Numbered from the stretch's first letter, positions 21,813 to 32,726 are shown. The stretch: DNA of 64,000 bases from Auanema rhodensis (GCA_964057225.1 OZ059897.1:7626001-7690000); one strand, 5' to 3'. A program made the numbers and translations. The notes: generated by a model not told the origin, from the letters alone.

Positions 21813-21885
21813 GCCTCGTTAGCTCAGCTGGTAGAGCGTTAGACTTTTAATCTAACGGTCAGGGGTTCGAGCACCCTACGGGGCT
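21813..21885 (+). tRNA. tRNA-Lys (TTT), variant
   Basis: C61 to A breaks the conserved G53-C61 pair that closes the T loop and alters the B box. Leader D. Confidence 0.85.
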
Positions 21886-22071
21886 AATTTTTTACATTCT
21901 ATCTGTCCCGAACATGTAAAACTTAATTTTCTTACCTTGTTTGAACTTTTATTTATTCCAGAATCTTGAATTTTTCTTCAAATATAGATCTTTTTGAATT
22001 AAATTTAGAAGTAAATATACTATTCTATGAGGAAGTACTTCATTATTTTTATGAAATGGTGCCGATATGTA

Positions 22072-22144
22072 GCCTCGTTAGCTCAGCTGGTAGAGCGTTA
22101 GACTTTTAATCTAACGGTCAGGGGTTCGAGCCCCCTACGGGGCT
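22072..22144 (+). tRNA. tRNA-Lys (TTT)
   Basis: Consensus body; leader E. Confidence 0.95.
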
Positions 22145-22330
22145 AATTTTTTACATTCTATCTGTCCCGAACATGTAAAACTTAATTTTCTTACCTTGTT
22201 TGAACTTTTATTTATTCCAGAATCATGAATTTTTCTTAAAATATACATTTTTTTGAATTGAATTCAGAAGTAAATATACTATTCTATGAGGAAGTACTTC
22301 ATTATTTTTATGAAATGGTGCCGATATGTA

Positions 22331-22403
22331 GCCTCGTTAGCTCAGCTGGTAGAGCGTTAGACTTTTAATCTAACGGTCAGGGGTTCGAGCCCCCTACGGG
22401 GCT
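22331..22403 (+). tRNA. tRNA-Lys (TTT)
   Basis: Consensus body; leader E. Confidence 0.95.
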
Positions 22404-22589
22404 AATTTTTTACATTCTATCTGTCCCGAAAATGTAAAACTTAATTTTCTTACCTTGCTTGAACTTTTATTTATTCCAGAATCATGAATTTTTCTTCAAA
22501 TATACATCTTTTTGAATCAAATTTAGAAGTAAATATACTATTCTATGAGGAAGTACTTCATTATTTTTATGAAATGGTGCCGATATGTA

Positions 22590-22662
22590 GCCTCGTTAGC
22601 TCAGCTGGTAGAGCGTTAGACTTTTAATCTAACGGTCAGGGGTTCGAGCCCCCTACGGGGCT
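22590..22662 (+). tRNA. tRNA-Lys (TTT)
   Basis: Consensus body; leader E. Confidence 0.95.
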
Positions 22663-22848
22663 AATTTTTTACATTCTATCTGTCCCGAAAATGTAAAACT
22701 TAATTTTCTTACCTTGTTTGAACTTTTATTTATTCCAGAATCATGAATTTTTCTTAAAATATACATTTTTTTGAATTGAATTAGGAAGTAAATATACTAT
22801 TCTATGAGGAAGTACTTCATTATTTTTATGAAATGGTGCCGATATGTA

Positions 22849-22921
22849 GCCTCGTTAGCTCAGCTGGTAGAGCGTTAGACTTTTAATCTAACGGTCAGGG
22901 GTTCGAGCCCCCTACGGGGCT
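22849..22921 (+). tRNA. tRNA-Lys (TTT)
   Basis: Consensus body; leader E. Confidence 0.95.
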
Positions 22922-23107
22922 AATTTTTTACATTCTATCTGTCCCGAAAATGTAAAACTTAATTTTCTTACCTTGTTTGAACTTTTATTTATTCCAGAAT
23001 CATGAATTTTTCTTCAAATATACATCTTTTTGAATCAAATTTAGAAGTAAATATACTATTCTATGAGGAAGTACTTCATTATTTTTATGAAATGGTGCCG
23101 ATATGTA

Positions 23108-23180
23108 GCCTCGTTAGCTCAGCTGGTAGAGCGTTAGACTTTTAATCTAACGGTCAGGGGTTCGAGCCCCCTACGGGGCT
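23108..23180 (+). tRNA. tRNA-Lys (TTT)
   Basis: Consensus body; leader E. Confidence 0.95.
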
Positions 23181-23366
23181 AATTTTTTACATTCTATCTG
23201 TCCCGAAAATGTAAAACTTAATTTTCTTACCTTGTTTGAACTTTTATTTGTTCCAGAATCATGAATTTTTCTTAAAATATACATTTTTTTGAATTGGATT
23301 TAGAAGTAAATATACTATTCTATGAGGAAGTACTTCATTATTTTTATGAAGTTAGTAGGATGTGTA

Positions 23367-23439
23367 GCCTCGTTAGCTCAGCTGGTAGAGCGTTAGACTT
23401 TTAATCTAACGGTCAGGGGTTCGAGCCCCCTACGGGGCT
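23367..23439 (+). tRNA. tRNA-Lys (TTT)
   Basis: Consensus body; leader C with TTAGTAGGATG; trailer begins GATTTTTT instead of AATTTTTT. Confidence 0.95.
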
Positions 23440-23625
23440 GATTTTTTACATTCTATCTGTCCCGAACATGTAAAACTTAATTTTCTTACCTTGTTTGAAC
23501 TTTTATTCATTCCAGAATCATGAATTTTTCTTAAAATATACATTTTTTTGAATTGGATTTAGAAGTAAATATACTATTCTATGCGTAGGTACTTCAATAA
23601 TTTTATGAAGTTAGGAGCATGTGTA

Positions 23626-23698
23626 GCCTCGTTAGCTCAGCTGGTAGAGCGTTAGACTTTTAATCTAACGGTCAGGGGTTCGAGCCCCCTACGGGGCT
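23626..23698 (+). tRNA. tRNA-Lys (TTT)
   Basis: Consensus body; leader D. Confidence 0.95.
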
Positions 23699-23884
23699 AA
23701 TTTTTTACATTCTATCTGTCCCGAACATGTAAAACTTTATTTTCTTACCTTGTTTGAACTTTCATTTATTCCAGAATCTTGAATTTTTCTTCAAATATAG
23801 ATCTTTTTGAATTAAATTTAAAAGTAAATATACTATTCTATGAGTAGGTACTTCATTAATTTTATGAAGTTAGGAGGATGTGTA

Positions 23885-23957
23885 GCCTCGTTAGCTCAGC
23901 TGGTAGAGCGTTAGACTTTTAATCTAACGGTCAGGGGTTCGAGCCCCCTACGGGGCT
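23885..23957 (+). tRNA. tRNA-Lys (TTT)
   Basis: Consensus body; leader C; duplicate of 20403. Confidence 0.95.
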
Positions 23958-24037
23958 AATTTTTTACATTCTATCTGTCCCGAGCAAGTAAAACTTAATT
24001 TTCTTACCTTGTTTAAACTTTTATTTATTCCAGAATC

Positions 24038-24072
24038 TCTAACGGTCAGGGGTTCGAGCCCCCTACGGGGCT
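24038..24072 (+). pseudogene. 3' half of a tRNA-Lys (35 nt)
   Basis: Exact duplicate of the half-gene at 20556, carried along in the 3,482-bp duplication. Confidence 0.9.
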
Positions 24073-24258
24073 AATTTTTTACATTCTATCTGTCCCGAAC
24101 ATGTAAAACTTAATTTTCTTACCTTGTTTGAACTTTTATTTATTCCAGAATCATGAATTTTTCTTAAAATATACATTTTTTTGAATTGAATTTAGAAGTA
24201 AATATACTATTCTATGAGGAAGTACTTCATTATTTTTATGAAGTTAGGAGCATGTGTA

Positions 24259-24331
24259 GCCTCGTTAGCTCAGCTGGTAGAGCGTTAGACTTTTAATCTA
24301 ACGGTCAGGGGTTCGAGCCCCCTACGGGGCT
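24259..24331 (+). tRNA. tRNA-Lys (TTT)
   Basis: Consensus body; leader D. Confidence 0.95.
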
Positions 24332-24517
24332 AATTTTTTACATTCTATCTGTCCCGAACATGTAAAACTTAATTTTCTTACCTTGTTTGAACTTTTATTT
24401 ATTCCAGAATCATGAATTTTTCTTCAAATATACATCTTTTTGAATCAAATTTAGAAGTAAATATATTATTCTATGCGTAGGTACTTCAATAATTTTATGA
24501 AGTTAGGAGCATGTGTA

Positions 24518-24590
24518 GCCTCGTTAGCTCAGCTGGTAGAGCGTTAGACTTTTAATCTAACGGTCAGGGGTTCGAGCCCCCTACGGGGCT
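24518..24590 (+). tRNA. tRNA-Lys (TTT)
   Basis: Consensus body; leader D. Confidence 0.95.
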
Positions 24591-24776
24591 AATTTTTTAC
24601 ATTCTATCTGTCCCGAACATGTAAAACTTAATTTTCTTACCTTGTTTGAACTTTTATTTATTCCAGAATCATGAATTTTTCTTCAAATATACATCTTTTT
24701 GAATCAAATTTAGAAGTAAATATACTATTCTATGAGGAAGTACTTCATTATTTTTATGAAATGGTGCCGATATGTA

Positions 24777-24849
24777 GCCTCGTTAGCTCAGCTGGTAGAG
24801 CGTTAGACTTTTAATCTAACGGTCAGGGGTTCGAGCCCCCTACGGGGCT
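24777..24849 (+). tRNA. tRNA-Lys (TTT)
   Basis: Consensus body; leader E. Confidence 0.95.
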
Positions 24850-25035
24850 AATTTTTTACATTCTATCTGTCCCGAACATGTAAAACTTAATTTTCTTACC
24901 TTGTTTGAACTTTTATTTATTCCAGAATCTTGAATTTTTCTTAAAATATACATTTTTTTGAATTGAATTTAGAAGTAAATATACTATTCTATGAGGAAGT
25001 ACTTCATTATTTTTATGAAGTTAGGAGCATGTGTG

Positions 25036-25108
25036 GCCTCGTTAGCTCAGCTGGTAGAGCGTTAGACTTTTAATCTAACGGTCAGGGGTTCGAGCCCCCT
25101 ACGGGGCT
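25036..25108 (+). tRNA. tRNA-Lys (TTT)
   Basis: Consensus body; leader D with G at -1, as at 21554. Confidence 0.95.
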
Positions 25109-25294
25109 AATTTTTTACATTCTATCTGTCCCGAACATGTAAAACTTAATTTTCTTACCTTGTTTGAACTTTTATTTATTCCAGAATCATGAATTTTTCT
25201 TCAAATATACATCTTTTTGAATCAAATTTAGAAGTAAATATACTATTCTATGCGAAGGTACTTCAATAATTTTATGAAGTTAGGAGCATGTGTA

Positions 25295-25367
25295 GCCTCG
25301 TTAGCTCAGCTGGTAGAGCGTTAGACTTTTAATCTAACGGTCAGGGGTTCGAGCACCCTACGGGGCT
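25295..25367 (+). tRNA. tRNA-Lys (TTT), variant
   Basis: C61 to A, duplicate of the variant at 21813. Leader D. Confidence 0.85.
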
Positions 25368-25553
25368 AATTTTTTACATTCTATCTGTCCCGAACATGTA
25401 AAACTTAATTTTCTTACCTTGTTTGAACTTTTATTTATTCCAGAATCTTGAATTTTTCTTCAAATATAGATCTTTTTGAATTAAATTTAGAAGTAAATAT
25501 ACTATTCTATGAGGAAGTACTTCATTATTTTTATGAAATGGTGCCGATATGTA

Positions 25554-25626
25554 GCCTCGTTAGCTCAGCTGGTAGAGCGTTAGACTTTTAATCTAACGGT
25601 CAGGGGTTCGAGCCCCCTACGGGGCT
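25554..25626 (+). tRNA. tRNA-Lys (TTT)
   Basis: Consensus body; leader E. Confidence 0.95.
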
Positions 25627-25812
25627 AATTTTTTACATTCTATCTGTCCCGAACATGTAAAACTTAATTTTCTTACCTTGTTTGAACTTTTATTTATTCC
25701 AGAATCATGAATTTTTCTTAAAATATACATTTTTTTGAATTGAATTCAGAAGTAAATATACTATTCTATGAGGAAGTACTTCATTATTTTTATGAAATGG
25801 TGCCGATATGTA

Positions 25813-25885
25813 GCCTCGTTAGCTCAGCTGGTAGAGCGTTAGACTTTTAATCTAACGGTCAGGGGTTCGAGCCCCCTACGGGGCT
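25813..25885 (+). tRNA. tRNA-Lys (TTT)
   Basis: Consensus body; leader E. Confidence 0.95.
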
Positions 25886-26071
25886 AATTTTTTACATTCT
25901 ATCTGTCCCGAAAATGTAAAACTTAATTTTCTTACCTTGCTTGAACTTTTATTTATTCCAGAATCATGAATTTTTCTTCAAATATACATCTTTTTGAATC
26001 AAATTTAGAAGTAAATATACTATTCTATGAGGAAGTACTTCATTATTTTTATGAAATGGTGCCGATATGTA

Positions 26072-26144
26072 GCCTCGTTAGCTCAGCTGGTAGAGCGTTA
26101 GACTTTTAATCTAACGGTCAGGGGTTCGAGCCCCCTACGGGGCT
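26072..26144 (+). tRNA. tRNA-Lys (TTT)
   Basis: Consensus body; leader E. Confidence 0.95.
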
Positions 26145-26330
26145 AATTTTTTACATTCTATCTGTCCCGAAAATGTAAAACTTAATTTTCTTACCTTGTT
26201 TGAACTTTTATTTATTCCAGAATCATGAATTTTTCTTAAAATATACATTTTTTTGAATTGAATTAGGAAGTAAATATACTATTCTATGAGGAAGTACTTC
26301 ATTATTTTTATGAAATGGTGCCGATATGTA

Positions 26331-26403
26331 GCCTCGTTAGCTCAGCTGGTAGAGCGTTAGACTTTTAATCTAACGGTCAGGGGTTCGAGCCCCCTACGGG
26401 GCT
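26331..26403 (+). tRNA. tRNA-Lys (TTT)
   Basis: Consensus body; leader E. Confidence 0.95.
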
Positions 26404-26589
26404 AATTTTTTACATTCTATCTGTCCCGAAAATGTAAAACTTAATTTTCTTACCTTGTTTGAACTTTTATTTATTCCAGAATCATGAATTTTTCTTCAAA
26501 TATACATCTTTTTGAATCAAATTTAGAAGTAAATATACTATTCTATGAGGAAGTACTTCATTATTTTTATGAAATGGTGCCGATATGTA

Positions 26590-26662
26590 GCCTCGTTAGC
26601 TCAGCTGGTAGAGCGTTAGACTTTTAATCTAACGGTCAGGGGTTCGAGCCCCCTACGGGGCT
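26590..26662 (+). tRNA. tRNA-Lys (TTT)
   Basis: Consensus body; leader E. Confidence 0.95.
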
Positions 26663-26848
26663 AATTTTTTACATTCTATCTGTCCCGAAAATGTAAAACT
26701 TAATTTTCTTACCTTGTTTGAACTTTTATTTGTTCCAGAATCATGAATTTTTCTTAAAATATACATTTTTTTGAATTGGATTTAGAAGTAAATATACTAT
26801 TCTATGAGGAAGTACTTCATTATTTTTATGAAGTTAGTAGGATGTGTA

Positions 26849-26921
26849 GCCTCGTTAGCTCAGCTGGTAGAGCGTTAGACTTTTAATCTAACGGTCAGGG
26901 GTTCGAGCCCCCTACGGGGCT
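26849..26921 (+). tRNA. tRNA-Lys (TTT)
   Basis: Consensus body; leader C with TTAGTAGGATG and GATTTTTT trailer, as at 23367. Confidence 0.95.
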
Positions 26922-27107
26922 GATTTTTTACATTCTATCTGTCCCGAACATGTAAAACTTAATTTTCTTACCTTGTTTGAACTTTTATTCATTCCAGAAT
27001 CATGAATTTTTCTTAAAATATACATTTTTTTGAATTGGATTTAGAAGTAAATATACTATTCTATGCGTAGGTACTTCAATAATTTTATGAAGTTAGGAGC
27101 ATGTGTA

Positions 27108-27180
27108 GCCTCGTTAGCTCAGCTGGTAGAGCGTTAGACTTTTAATCTAACGGTCAGGGGTTCGAGCCCCCTACGGGGCT
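27108..27180 (+). tRNA. tRNA-Lys (TTT)
   Basis: Consensus body; leader D. Confidence 0.95.
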
Positions 27181-27366
27181 AATTTTTTACATTCTATCTG
27201 TCCCGAAAATGTAAAACTTAATTTTCTTACCTTGTTTGAACTTTTATTTATTCCAGAATCATGAATTTTTCTTCAAATATACATCTTTTTGAATCAAATT
27301 TAGAAGTAAATATACTATTCTATGAGGAAGTACTTCATTATTTTTATGAAATGGTGCCGATATGTA

Positions 27367-27439
27367 GCCTCGTTAGCTCAGCTGGTAGAGCGTTAGACTT
27401 TTAATCTAACGGTCAGGGGTTCGAGCCCCCTACGGGGCT
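27367..27439 (+). tRNA. tRNA-Lys (TTT)
   Basis: Consensus body; leader E; last gene before element B. Confidence 0.95.
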
Positions 27440-27518
27440 AATTTTTTACATTCTATCTGTCCCGAAAATGTAAAACTTAATTTTCTTACCTTGTTTGAAC
27501 TTTTATTTATTCCAGAAT

Positions 27519-27899
27519 TGTCACATCTGCAAGCACATGGTAAACATGTGCGCGCTATTCAAATAGCGGGAGCCTGAACAAGCCCCGCCCACAACATGGG
27601 ACACACATGGCACTCTTGCTTCTGGCCTAACCCAGATAGGTTGTCTTATAGCCATGTGAGTCTCATCTCTATATCATCTATATATATACTCTATTTAATA
27701 CTTTGTTATATCTCTTTATATTCTTTCTTAATGTAATTCTTATATTGTATTTTCTTGTTATCTGATAATGAATCCTTTTCGCTTTAAGTATTTGTCTTAA
27801 TAAGGAAATCGGGTCGTTCGGGTCTGCCTACCTAAGGAACAAGGTAGAAGTACATATATCTTCCGACCATGAAAAGACGGGAAGAAACAATATGTAACG
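27519..27899 (+). repeat. Element B 5' LTR
   Basis: 381 bp from TGTCAC to GTAACG; no difference to the 3' LTR was seen by eye, which implies recent insertion. The end is ACG, not the usual CA. Confidence 0.92.
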
Positions 27900-27912
27900 T
27901 GGAGGTTCCACC
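27900..27912 (+). other. Primer binding site for tRNA-Gln (element B)
   Basis: TGGAGGTTCCACC directly after the LTR, complementary to the 3' end of tRNA-Gln including CCA. Confidence 0.85.
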
Positions 27913-28922
27913 TTGCTTACTTTACTGTTAATTTATTGACAGCAAGTTTACGAGACTTTTGGACTTAATTACCCAACAGTGAGGAGTAACCGAGCCGTGC
28001 ACCATGATTTCCCCAAAAATTATTTTGGCTACCACTTCTCCTCCGCTCAACGAAAACTGGGAGGTGTCTGAGACGTTTGGGGAAACTATCAGACAATAGT
28101 TTTGACGAGCGTTACCTTTTTGTTATGCACGCGCGTGCTATTTTGATTCATTACTTTATGATGTGAATGTCCAGTGTGGCAACAGAGCTCACTTTTTAGC
28201 TGAGTTGTTTGGAAGCTGGAGGCTGTTGGGATAATTTTATTTACGATTTTTGATTTTGATTCACATCCAAGGGTTCATCAGGGTTCTACTCCTGTTAACT
28301 CTTTTCTTATTAGTTCAGAGATAATAAGAATATTTAAATTCCTACCCACCCAAGTCCACTCTACGTCTGCCAACGTTTCCTTTTTCCTATATTATTGACA
28401 GATTACTGAATTTGAATTCCTATATCAATCTTAAATTACCTTCTAAATCTTTTGAAATTAAATTAAAAATTATCTTAATTAAGATTTATTTTGAAATTCT
28501 TTCTACAAATCTTAATAAACTTTATAAAATTGAACTTAATATACGAGATGAGACATTTTTGTTTACTTTAAGCTTACTCACATTCAAATAGTTGGCCCAC
28601 GCGTACCAGCTGTTCGGCATGTGTAGTCAATAACAGCTGTTAAAATTCAAAAGTTTTCAAACAGGCTTAAGGCACCATCTGTGATTCCTAATTTGTCTCT
28701 AAGCTGACATTAGTGATTATAATATTCAAATATCACGACAGACGGTCAATGGTTGTTTACCATAAGCGCTAACATCTGGTGTCGTGACACATGGCTGGAG
28801 GCGGAGCTTGAAGCTTCAACGATCCTCCTTCATCAGACGCCATTGTCACAAACGTTTTTACTGGAGTCTAGTTGCTTCCAGTACGCGCTCTTATATTCAT
28901 CTAACTGTATTCACCAGCCACC
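27913..28922 (+). other. Element B leader, no gene seen
   Basis: About 1 kb of untranslated leader. Two overlapping frames (28753-29019 and 28784-29038) show no recognisable motif and are crossed by the better supported ATG at 28923. Confidence 0.5.
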
Positions 28923-28961
28923 ATGTCGGACTCGGACATCAGCGAGGACAACAAAGATTAG
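28923..28961 (+). pseudogene. Probable gag start codon region, cut after 12 codons
   Basis: An ATG in good Kozak context (CCACCATGT) starts an acidic peptide of 12 residues (MSDSDISEDNKD) that ends at TAG 28959-28961. Just beyond it the sequence turns into integrase tail, so this is read as the gag N-terminus left by an internal deletion. The gag call is from position in the element only. Confidence 0.4.
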
Positions 28962-29019
28962 GAACAAGGATCACCAGAGCCATACCTTTTGTATGTCACA
29001 CAACAACAAAGAAGAATGA

Positions 29020-29226
29020 ACAACGGTTAATGACTTAGTTATGATAAAAGTGAATTCTACACGAAACAAACTAACACCTTCATTCGAAGGGCCTTATTTA
29101 GTTACAGCAGTTCAAAGATCTTTCGTCGTGGTTCAAACAGATAAAGGAAAAAGCAGAAGAGTACACAAGGACTTCGTCAAACCTTACCAACGGACAACAT
29201 CTATTCCGGTTATCACAATTTCTTGA
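29020..29226 (+). pseudogene. Integrase C-terminal remnant of element B
   Basis: The frame is open from 29020; the first ATG is at 29041, giving 61 residues. It contains the C-terminal 'GPY' module typical of Ty3/gypsy integrases: a basic stretch followed by KLTPSFEGPYLV and, after a short beta region, VHKDFVKPY. Zinc finger and DDE core are absent. The stop at 29224-29226 is followed by about 600 bp without coding features before the 3' LTR. It is a remnant of a longer pol and not a free-standing gene. Confidence 0.75.
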
Positions 29227-29817
29227 AGGTAGTTTTTTTTTAACAAAATCAAATTGTTGAAATTTTTCTTATTTTATTTTGTGCCATTTCTAATTGTAAC
29301 ACTTCTTTGTTGTTGATTGATTTTCTCTGAGAAGTCTGCTATTGTTTTACAAGGTTTTGTTTTATTACTCCAACTCTCATTGAGTAGATTTTTTTTTCAA
29401 CATTCTCTTGTGAATCATGCTATTTTTTATGCTTAATCATTACTTGTATTCACCTTATGGACATTAGTCATACGGGTTAAACGAGTTTTCATTTTTTTGT
29501 ACAAAACGAGCTCGACCTATTCTCAGGGTAACACCGTACCTGTACAACTCAAGAAAATGAACGACTATATCACAGTCGAATGGTTTAGAAGCAAAGCTCT
29601 CGTTTGCAAGCATTTCACTACTCAAGTGAATGAAATAGAATCTACTCGATACTACATTTCGAATTAAACAAACTTGAAGAGACAATAGCTAAACTTTCAA
29701 ATCGTATTGTATACATTTTTTTTTTATCCACTACACCATGATTTTTTTTTCCAACATCCAACTATCTTAAAAAGTGAATTAATTTATTTTGTTTTTGAAC
29801 GAGGACGTTCAACTTTT
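29227..29817 (+). other. Element B 3' non-coding region
   Basis: T-rich sequence between the integrase end and the polypurine tract; the small frames here (such as 29464-29685, minus) have no identifiable content. Confidence 0.5.
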
Positions 29818-29830
29818 AAAGGTGGGGGGA
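29818..29830 (+). other. Polypurine tract of element B
   Basis: AAAGGTGGGGGGA ends one base before the 3' LTR, the expected place for second-strand priming. Confidence 0.75.
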
Positions 29831-30211
29831 TGTCACATCTGCAAGCACATGGTAAACATGTGCGCGCTATTCAAATAGCGGGAGCCTGAACAAGCCCCGC
29901 CCACAACATGGGACACACATGGCACTCTTGCTTCTGGCCTAACCCAGATAGGTTGTCTTATAGCCATGTGAGTCTCATCTCTATATCATCTATATATATA
30001 CTCTATTTAATACTTTGTTATATCTCTTTATATTCTTTCTTAATGTAATTCTTATATTGTATTTTCTTGTTATCTGATAATGAATCCTTTTCGCTTTAAG
30101 TATTTGTCTTAATAAGGAAATCGGGTCGTTCGGGTCTGCCTACCTAAGGAACAAGGTAGAAGTACATATATCTTCCGACCATGAAAAGACGGGAAGAAAC
30201 AATATGTAACG
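29831..30211 (+). repeat. Element B 3' LTR
   Basis: 381-bp copy of 27519-27899, followed by the target duplication GAAT. Confidence 0.92.
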
Positions 30212-30322
30212 GAATCATGAATTTTTCTTAAAATATACATTTTTTTGAATTGGATTTAGAAGTAAATATACTATTCTATGAGGAAGTACTTCATTATTTT
30301 TATGAAGTTAGGAGCATGTGTA

Positions 30323-30395
30323 GCCTCGTTAGCTCAGCTGGTAGAGCGTTAGACTTTTAATCTAACGGTCAGGGGTTCGAGCCCCCTACGGGGCT
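30323..30395 (+). tRNA. tRNA-Lys (TTT)
   Basis: Consensus body; leader D. Confidence 0.95.
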
Positions 30396-30581
30396 AATTT
30401 TTTACATTCTATCTGTCCCGAACATGTAAAACTTAATTTTCTTACCTTGTTTGAACTTTTATTTATTCCAGAATCATGAATTTTTCTTAAAATATACATT
30501 TTTTTGAATTGGATTTAGAAGTAAATATACTATTCTATGCGTAGGTACTTCAATAATTTTATGAAGTTAGGAGCATGTGTA

Positions 30582-30654
30582 GCCTCGTTAGCTCAGCTGG
30601 TAGAGCGTTAGACTTTTAATCTAACGGTCAGGGGTTCGAGCCCCCTACGGGGCT
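30582..30654 (+). tRNA. tRNA-Lys (TTT)
   Basis: Consensus body; leader D. Confidence 0.95.
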
Positions 30655-30840
30655 AATTTTTTACATTCTATCTGTCCCGAACATGTAAAACTTAATTTTC
30701 TTACCTTGTTAGAACTTTTATTTATTCCAGAATCATGAATTTTTCTTCAAATATACATCTTTTTGAATCAAATTTAGAAGTAAATATACTATTCTATGAG
30801 GAAGTACTTCATTATTTTTATGAAGTTAGGAGCATGTGTA

Positions 30841-30913
30841 GCCTCGTTAGCTCAGCTGGTAGAGCGTTAGACTTTTAATCTAACGGTCAGGGGTTCGAGC
30901 CCCCTACGGGGCT
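30841..30913 (+). tRNA. tRNA-Lys (TTT)
   Basis: Consensus body; leader D. Confidence 0.95.
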
Positions 30914-31099
30914 AATTTTTTACATTCTATCTGTCCCGAACATGTAAAACTTAATTTTCTTACCTTGTTTGAACTTTTATTTATTCCAGAATCATGAATT
31001 TTTCTTAAAATATACATTTTTTTGAATTGAATTTAGAAGTAAATATACTATTCTATGAGGAAGTACTTCATTATTTTTATGAAGTTAGGAGCATGTGTA

Positions 31100-31172
31100 G
31101 CCTCGTTAGCTCAGCTGGTAGAGCGTTAGACTTTTAATCTAACGGTCAGGGGTTCGAGCCCCCTACGGGGCT
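31100..31172 (+). tRNA. tRNA-Lys (TTT)
   Basis: Consensus body; leader D. Confidence 0.95.
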
Positions 31173-31358
31173 AATTTTTTACATTCTATCTGTCCCGAAC
31201 ATGTAAAACTTAATTTTCTTACCTTGTTTGAACTTTTATTTGTTCCAGAATCATGAATTTTTCTTCAAATATACATCTTTTTGAATTAAGTTTAGAAGTA
31301 AATATACTATTCTATGAGGAAGTACTTCATTATTTTTATGAAATGGTGCCGATATGTA

Positions 31359-31431
31359 GCCTCGTTAGCTCAGCTGGTAGAGCGTTAGACTTTTAATCTA
31401 ACGGTCAGGGGTTCGAGCCCCCTACGGGGCT
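31359..31431 (+). tRNA. tRNA-Lys (TTT)
   Basis: Consensus body; leader E. Confidence 0.95.
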
Positions 31432-31617
31432 AATTTTTTACATTCTATCTGTCCCGAACATGTAAAACTTAAATTTCTTACCTTGTTTGAACTTTTATTT
31501 ATTCCAGAATCATGACTTTTTTTTCAAATATACATCTTTTTGAATCAAATTTAGAAGTAAATATACTATTCTATGCGTAGGTACTTCAATAATTTTATGA
31601 AGTTAGGAGCATGTGTA

Positions 31618-31690
31618 GCCTCGTTAGCTCAGCTGGTAGAGCGTTAGACTTTTAATCTAACGGTCAGGGGTTCGAGCCCCCTACGGGGCT
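31618..31690 (+). tRNA. tRNA-Lys (TTT)
   Basis: Consensus body; leader D. Confidence 0.95.
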
Positions 31691-31876
31691 AATTTTTTAC
31701 ATTCCTTCTGTCCCGAAAATGTAAAACTTAATTTTCTTACCTTGTTTGAACTTTTATTTATTCCAGAATCTTGAATTTTTCTTCTAATATAGATCTTTTT
31801 GAATTAAATTTAGAAGTAAATATACTATTCTATGAGGAAGTACTTCATTATTTTTATGAAGTTAGTAGGATGTGTA

Positions 31877-31949
31877 GCCTCGTTAGCTCAGCTGGTAGAG
31901 CATTAGACTTTTAATCTAACGGTCAGGGGTTCGAGCCCCCTACGGGGCT
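31877..31949 (+). tRNA. tRNA-Lys (TTT), variant
   Basis: G26 to A, probably neutral because A26 is common in tRNAs. Leader C with TTAGTAGGATG. Confidence 0.93.
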
Positions 31950-32135
31950 AATTTTTTACATTCTATCTGTCCCGAACATGTAAAACTTAATTTTCTTACC
32001 TTGTTTGAACTTTTATTTATTCCAGAATCATGAATTTTTCTTCAAATATACATCTTTTTGAATTGAATTTAGAAGTAAGTATACTATTCTATGAGGAAGT
32101 ACTTCATTATTTTTATGAAATGGTGCCGATATGTA

Positions 32136-32208
32136 GCCTCGTTAGCTCAGCTGGTAGATCGTTAGACTTTTAATCTAACGGTCAGGGGTTCGAGCCCCCT
32201 AAGGGGCT
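32136..32208 (+). tRNA. tRNA-Lys (TTT), damaged variant
   Basis: G24 to T breaks the C11-G24 pair of the D stem and C67 to A breaks G6-C67 of the acceptor stem. Leader E. Likely unstable. Confidence 0.75.
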
Positions 32209-32394
32209 AATTTTTTACATTCTATCTGTCCCGAACATGTAAAACTTAATTTTCTTACCTTGTTTGAACTTTTATTTATTCCAGAATCTTGAATTTTTCT
32301 TCAAATATACATTTTTTTGAATCAAATTTAGAAGTAAATATACTATTCTATGAGGAAGTACTTCAATAATTTTATGAAGTTAGGAGCATGTTTA

Positions 32395-32467
32395 GCCTCG
32401 TTAGCTCAGCTGGTAGAGCGTTAGACTTTTAATCTAACGGTCAGGGGTTCGAGCCCCCTACGGGGCT
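32395..32467 (+). tRNA. tRNA-Lys (TTT)
   Basis: Consensus body; leader D with TTT in place of TGT before the gene. Confidence 0.95.
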
Positions 32468-32653
32468 AATTTTTTACATTCTATCTGTCCCGAACATGTG
32501 AAACTTATTTTTCTTACCTTGTTTGAACTTTTATTTATTCCAGAATCATGAATTTTTCTTAAAATATACATTTTTTTGAATTGAATTTAGAAGTAAATAT
32601 ACTATTCTATGAGGAAGTACTTCATTATTTTTATGAAATGGTGCCGATATGTA

Positions 32654-32726
32654 GCCTCGTTAGCTCAGCTGGTAGAGCGTTAGACTTTTAATCTAACGGT
32701 CAGGGGTTCGAGCCCGTTACGGGGCT
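32654..32726 (+). tRNA. tRNA-Lys (TTT), damaged variant
   Basis: C63 to G and C64 to T weaken the T stem (G51-G63 clash, G50-T64 wobble). Leader E. Confidence 0.75.

Larger units (their letters stand above)
12361..27518 (+). repeat. tRNA-Lys satellite block 2 (58 units plus two rearranged half-units)
   Basis: Continues block 1 after element A. Units up to about 20.5 kb have type I spacers. From 20.6 kb they are type II (ATCATGAATTTTTCTTAAAATATAC and relatives, leaders D and E). Two internal duplications are visible: 16073-17367 repeated as 17368-18662 (5 units, 1,295 bp), and 20217-23698 repeated as 23699-27180 (3,482 bp). Cut on the right by element B. Confidence 0.97.
27519..30211 (+). mobile_element. 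Element B: non-autonomous Ty3/gypsy-type LTR retrotransposon
   Basis: Two 381-bp LTRs (27519-27899, 29831-30211) flank 1.9 kb, with a 4-bp target duplication GAAT (27515-27518, 30212-30215) in the satellite spacer. A tRNA-Gln primer binding site follows the 5' LTR and a polypurine tract precedes the 3' LTR. Coding content is a gag start of about a dozen codons at 28923 and the C-terminal tail of an integrase at 29020-29226. Everything between is deleted, so the element must have depended on an intact relative. Its LTRs differ from those of element A, so it is a second family with the same reduced architecture. Confidence 0.92.

Noticed and set aside
681..27518. Regular direct repeats that could suggest a CRISPR array
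   Set aside because: The period is 259 bp, the repeated part is a tRNA gene, spacers are near identical, and the surroundings are eukaryotic.
28753..29038. Two overlapping ORFs in element B before the integrase tail
   Set aside because: They are out of frame with each other and with the Kozak ATG at 28923, and show no gag or protease motif.
29464..29889. Small ORFs in the 3' part of element B
   Set aside because: One is antisense in untranslated sequence and the other crosses the polypurine tract into the LTR.
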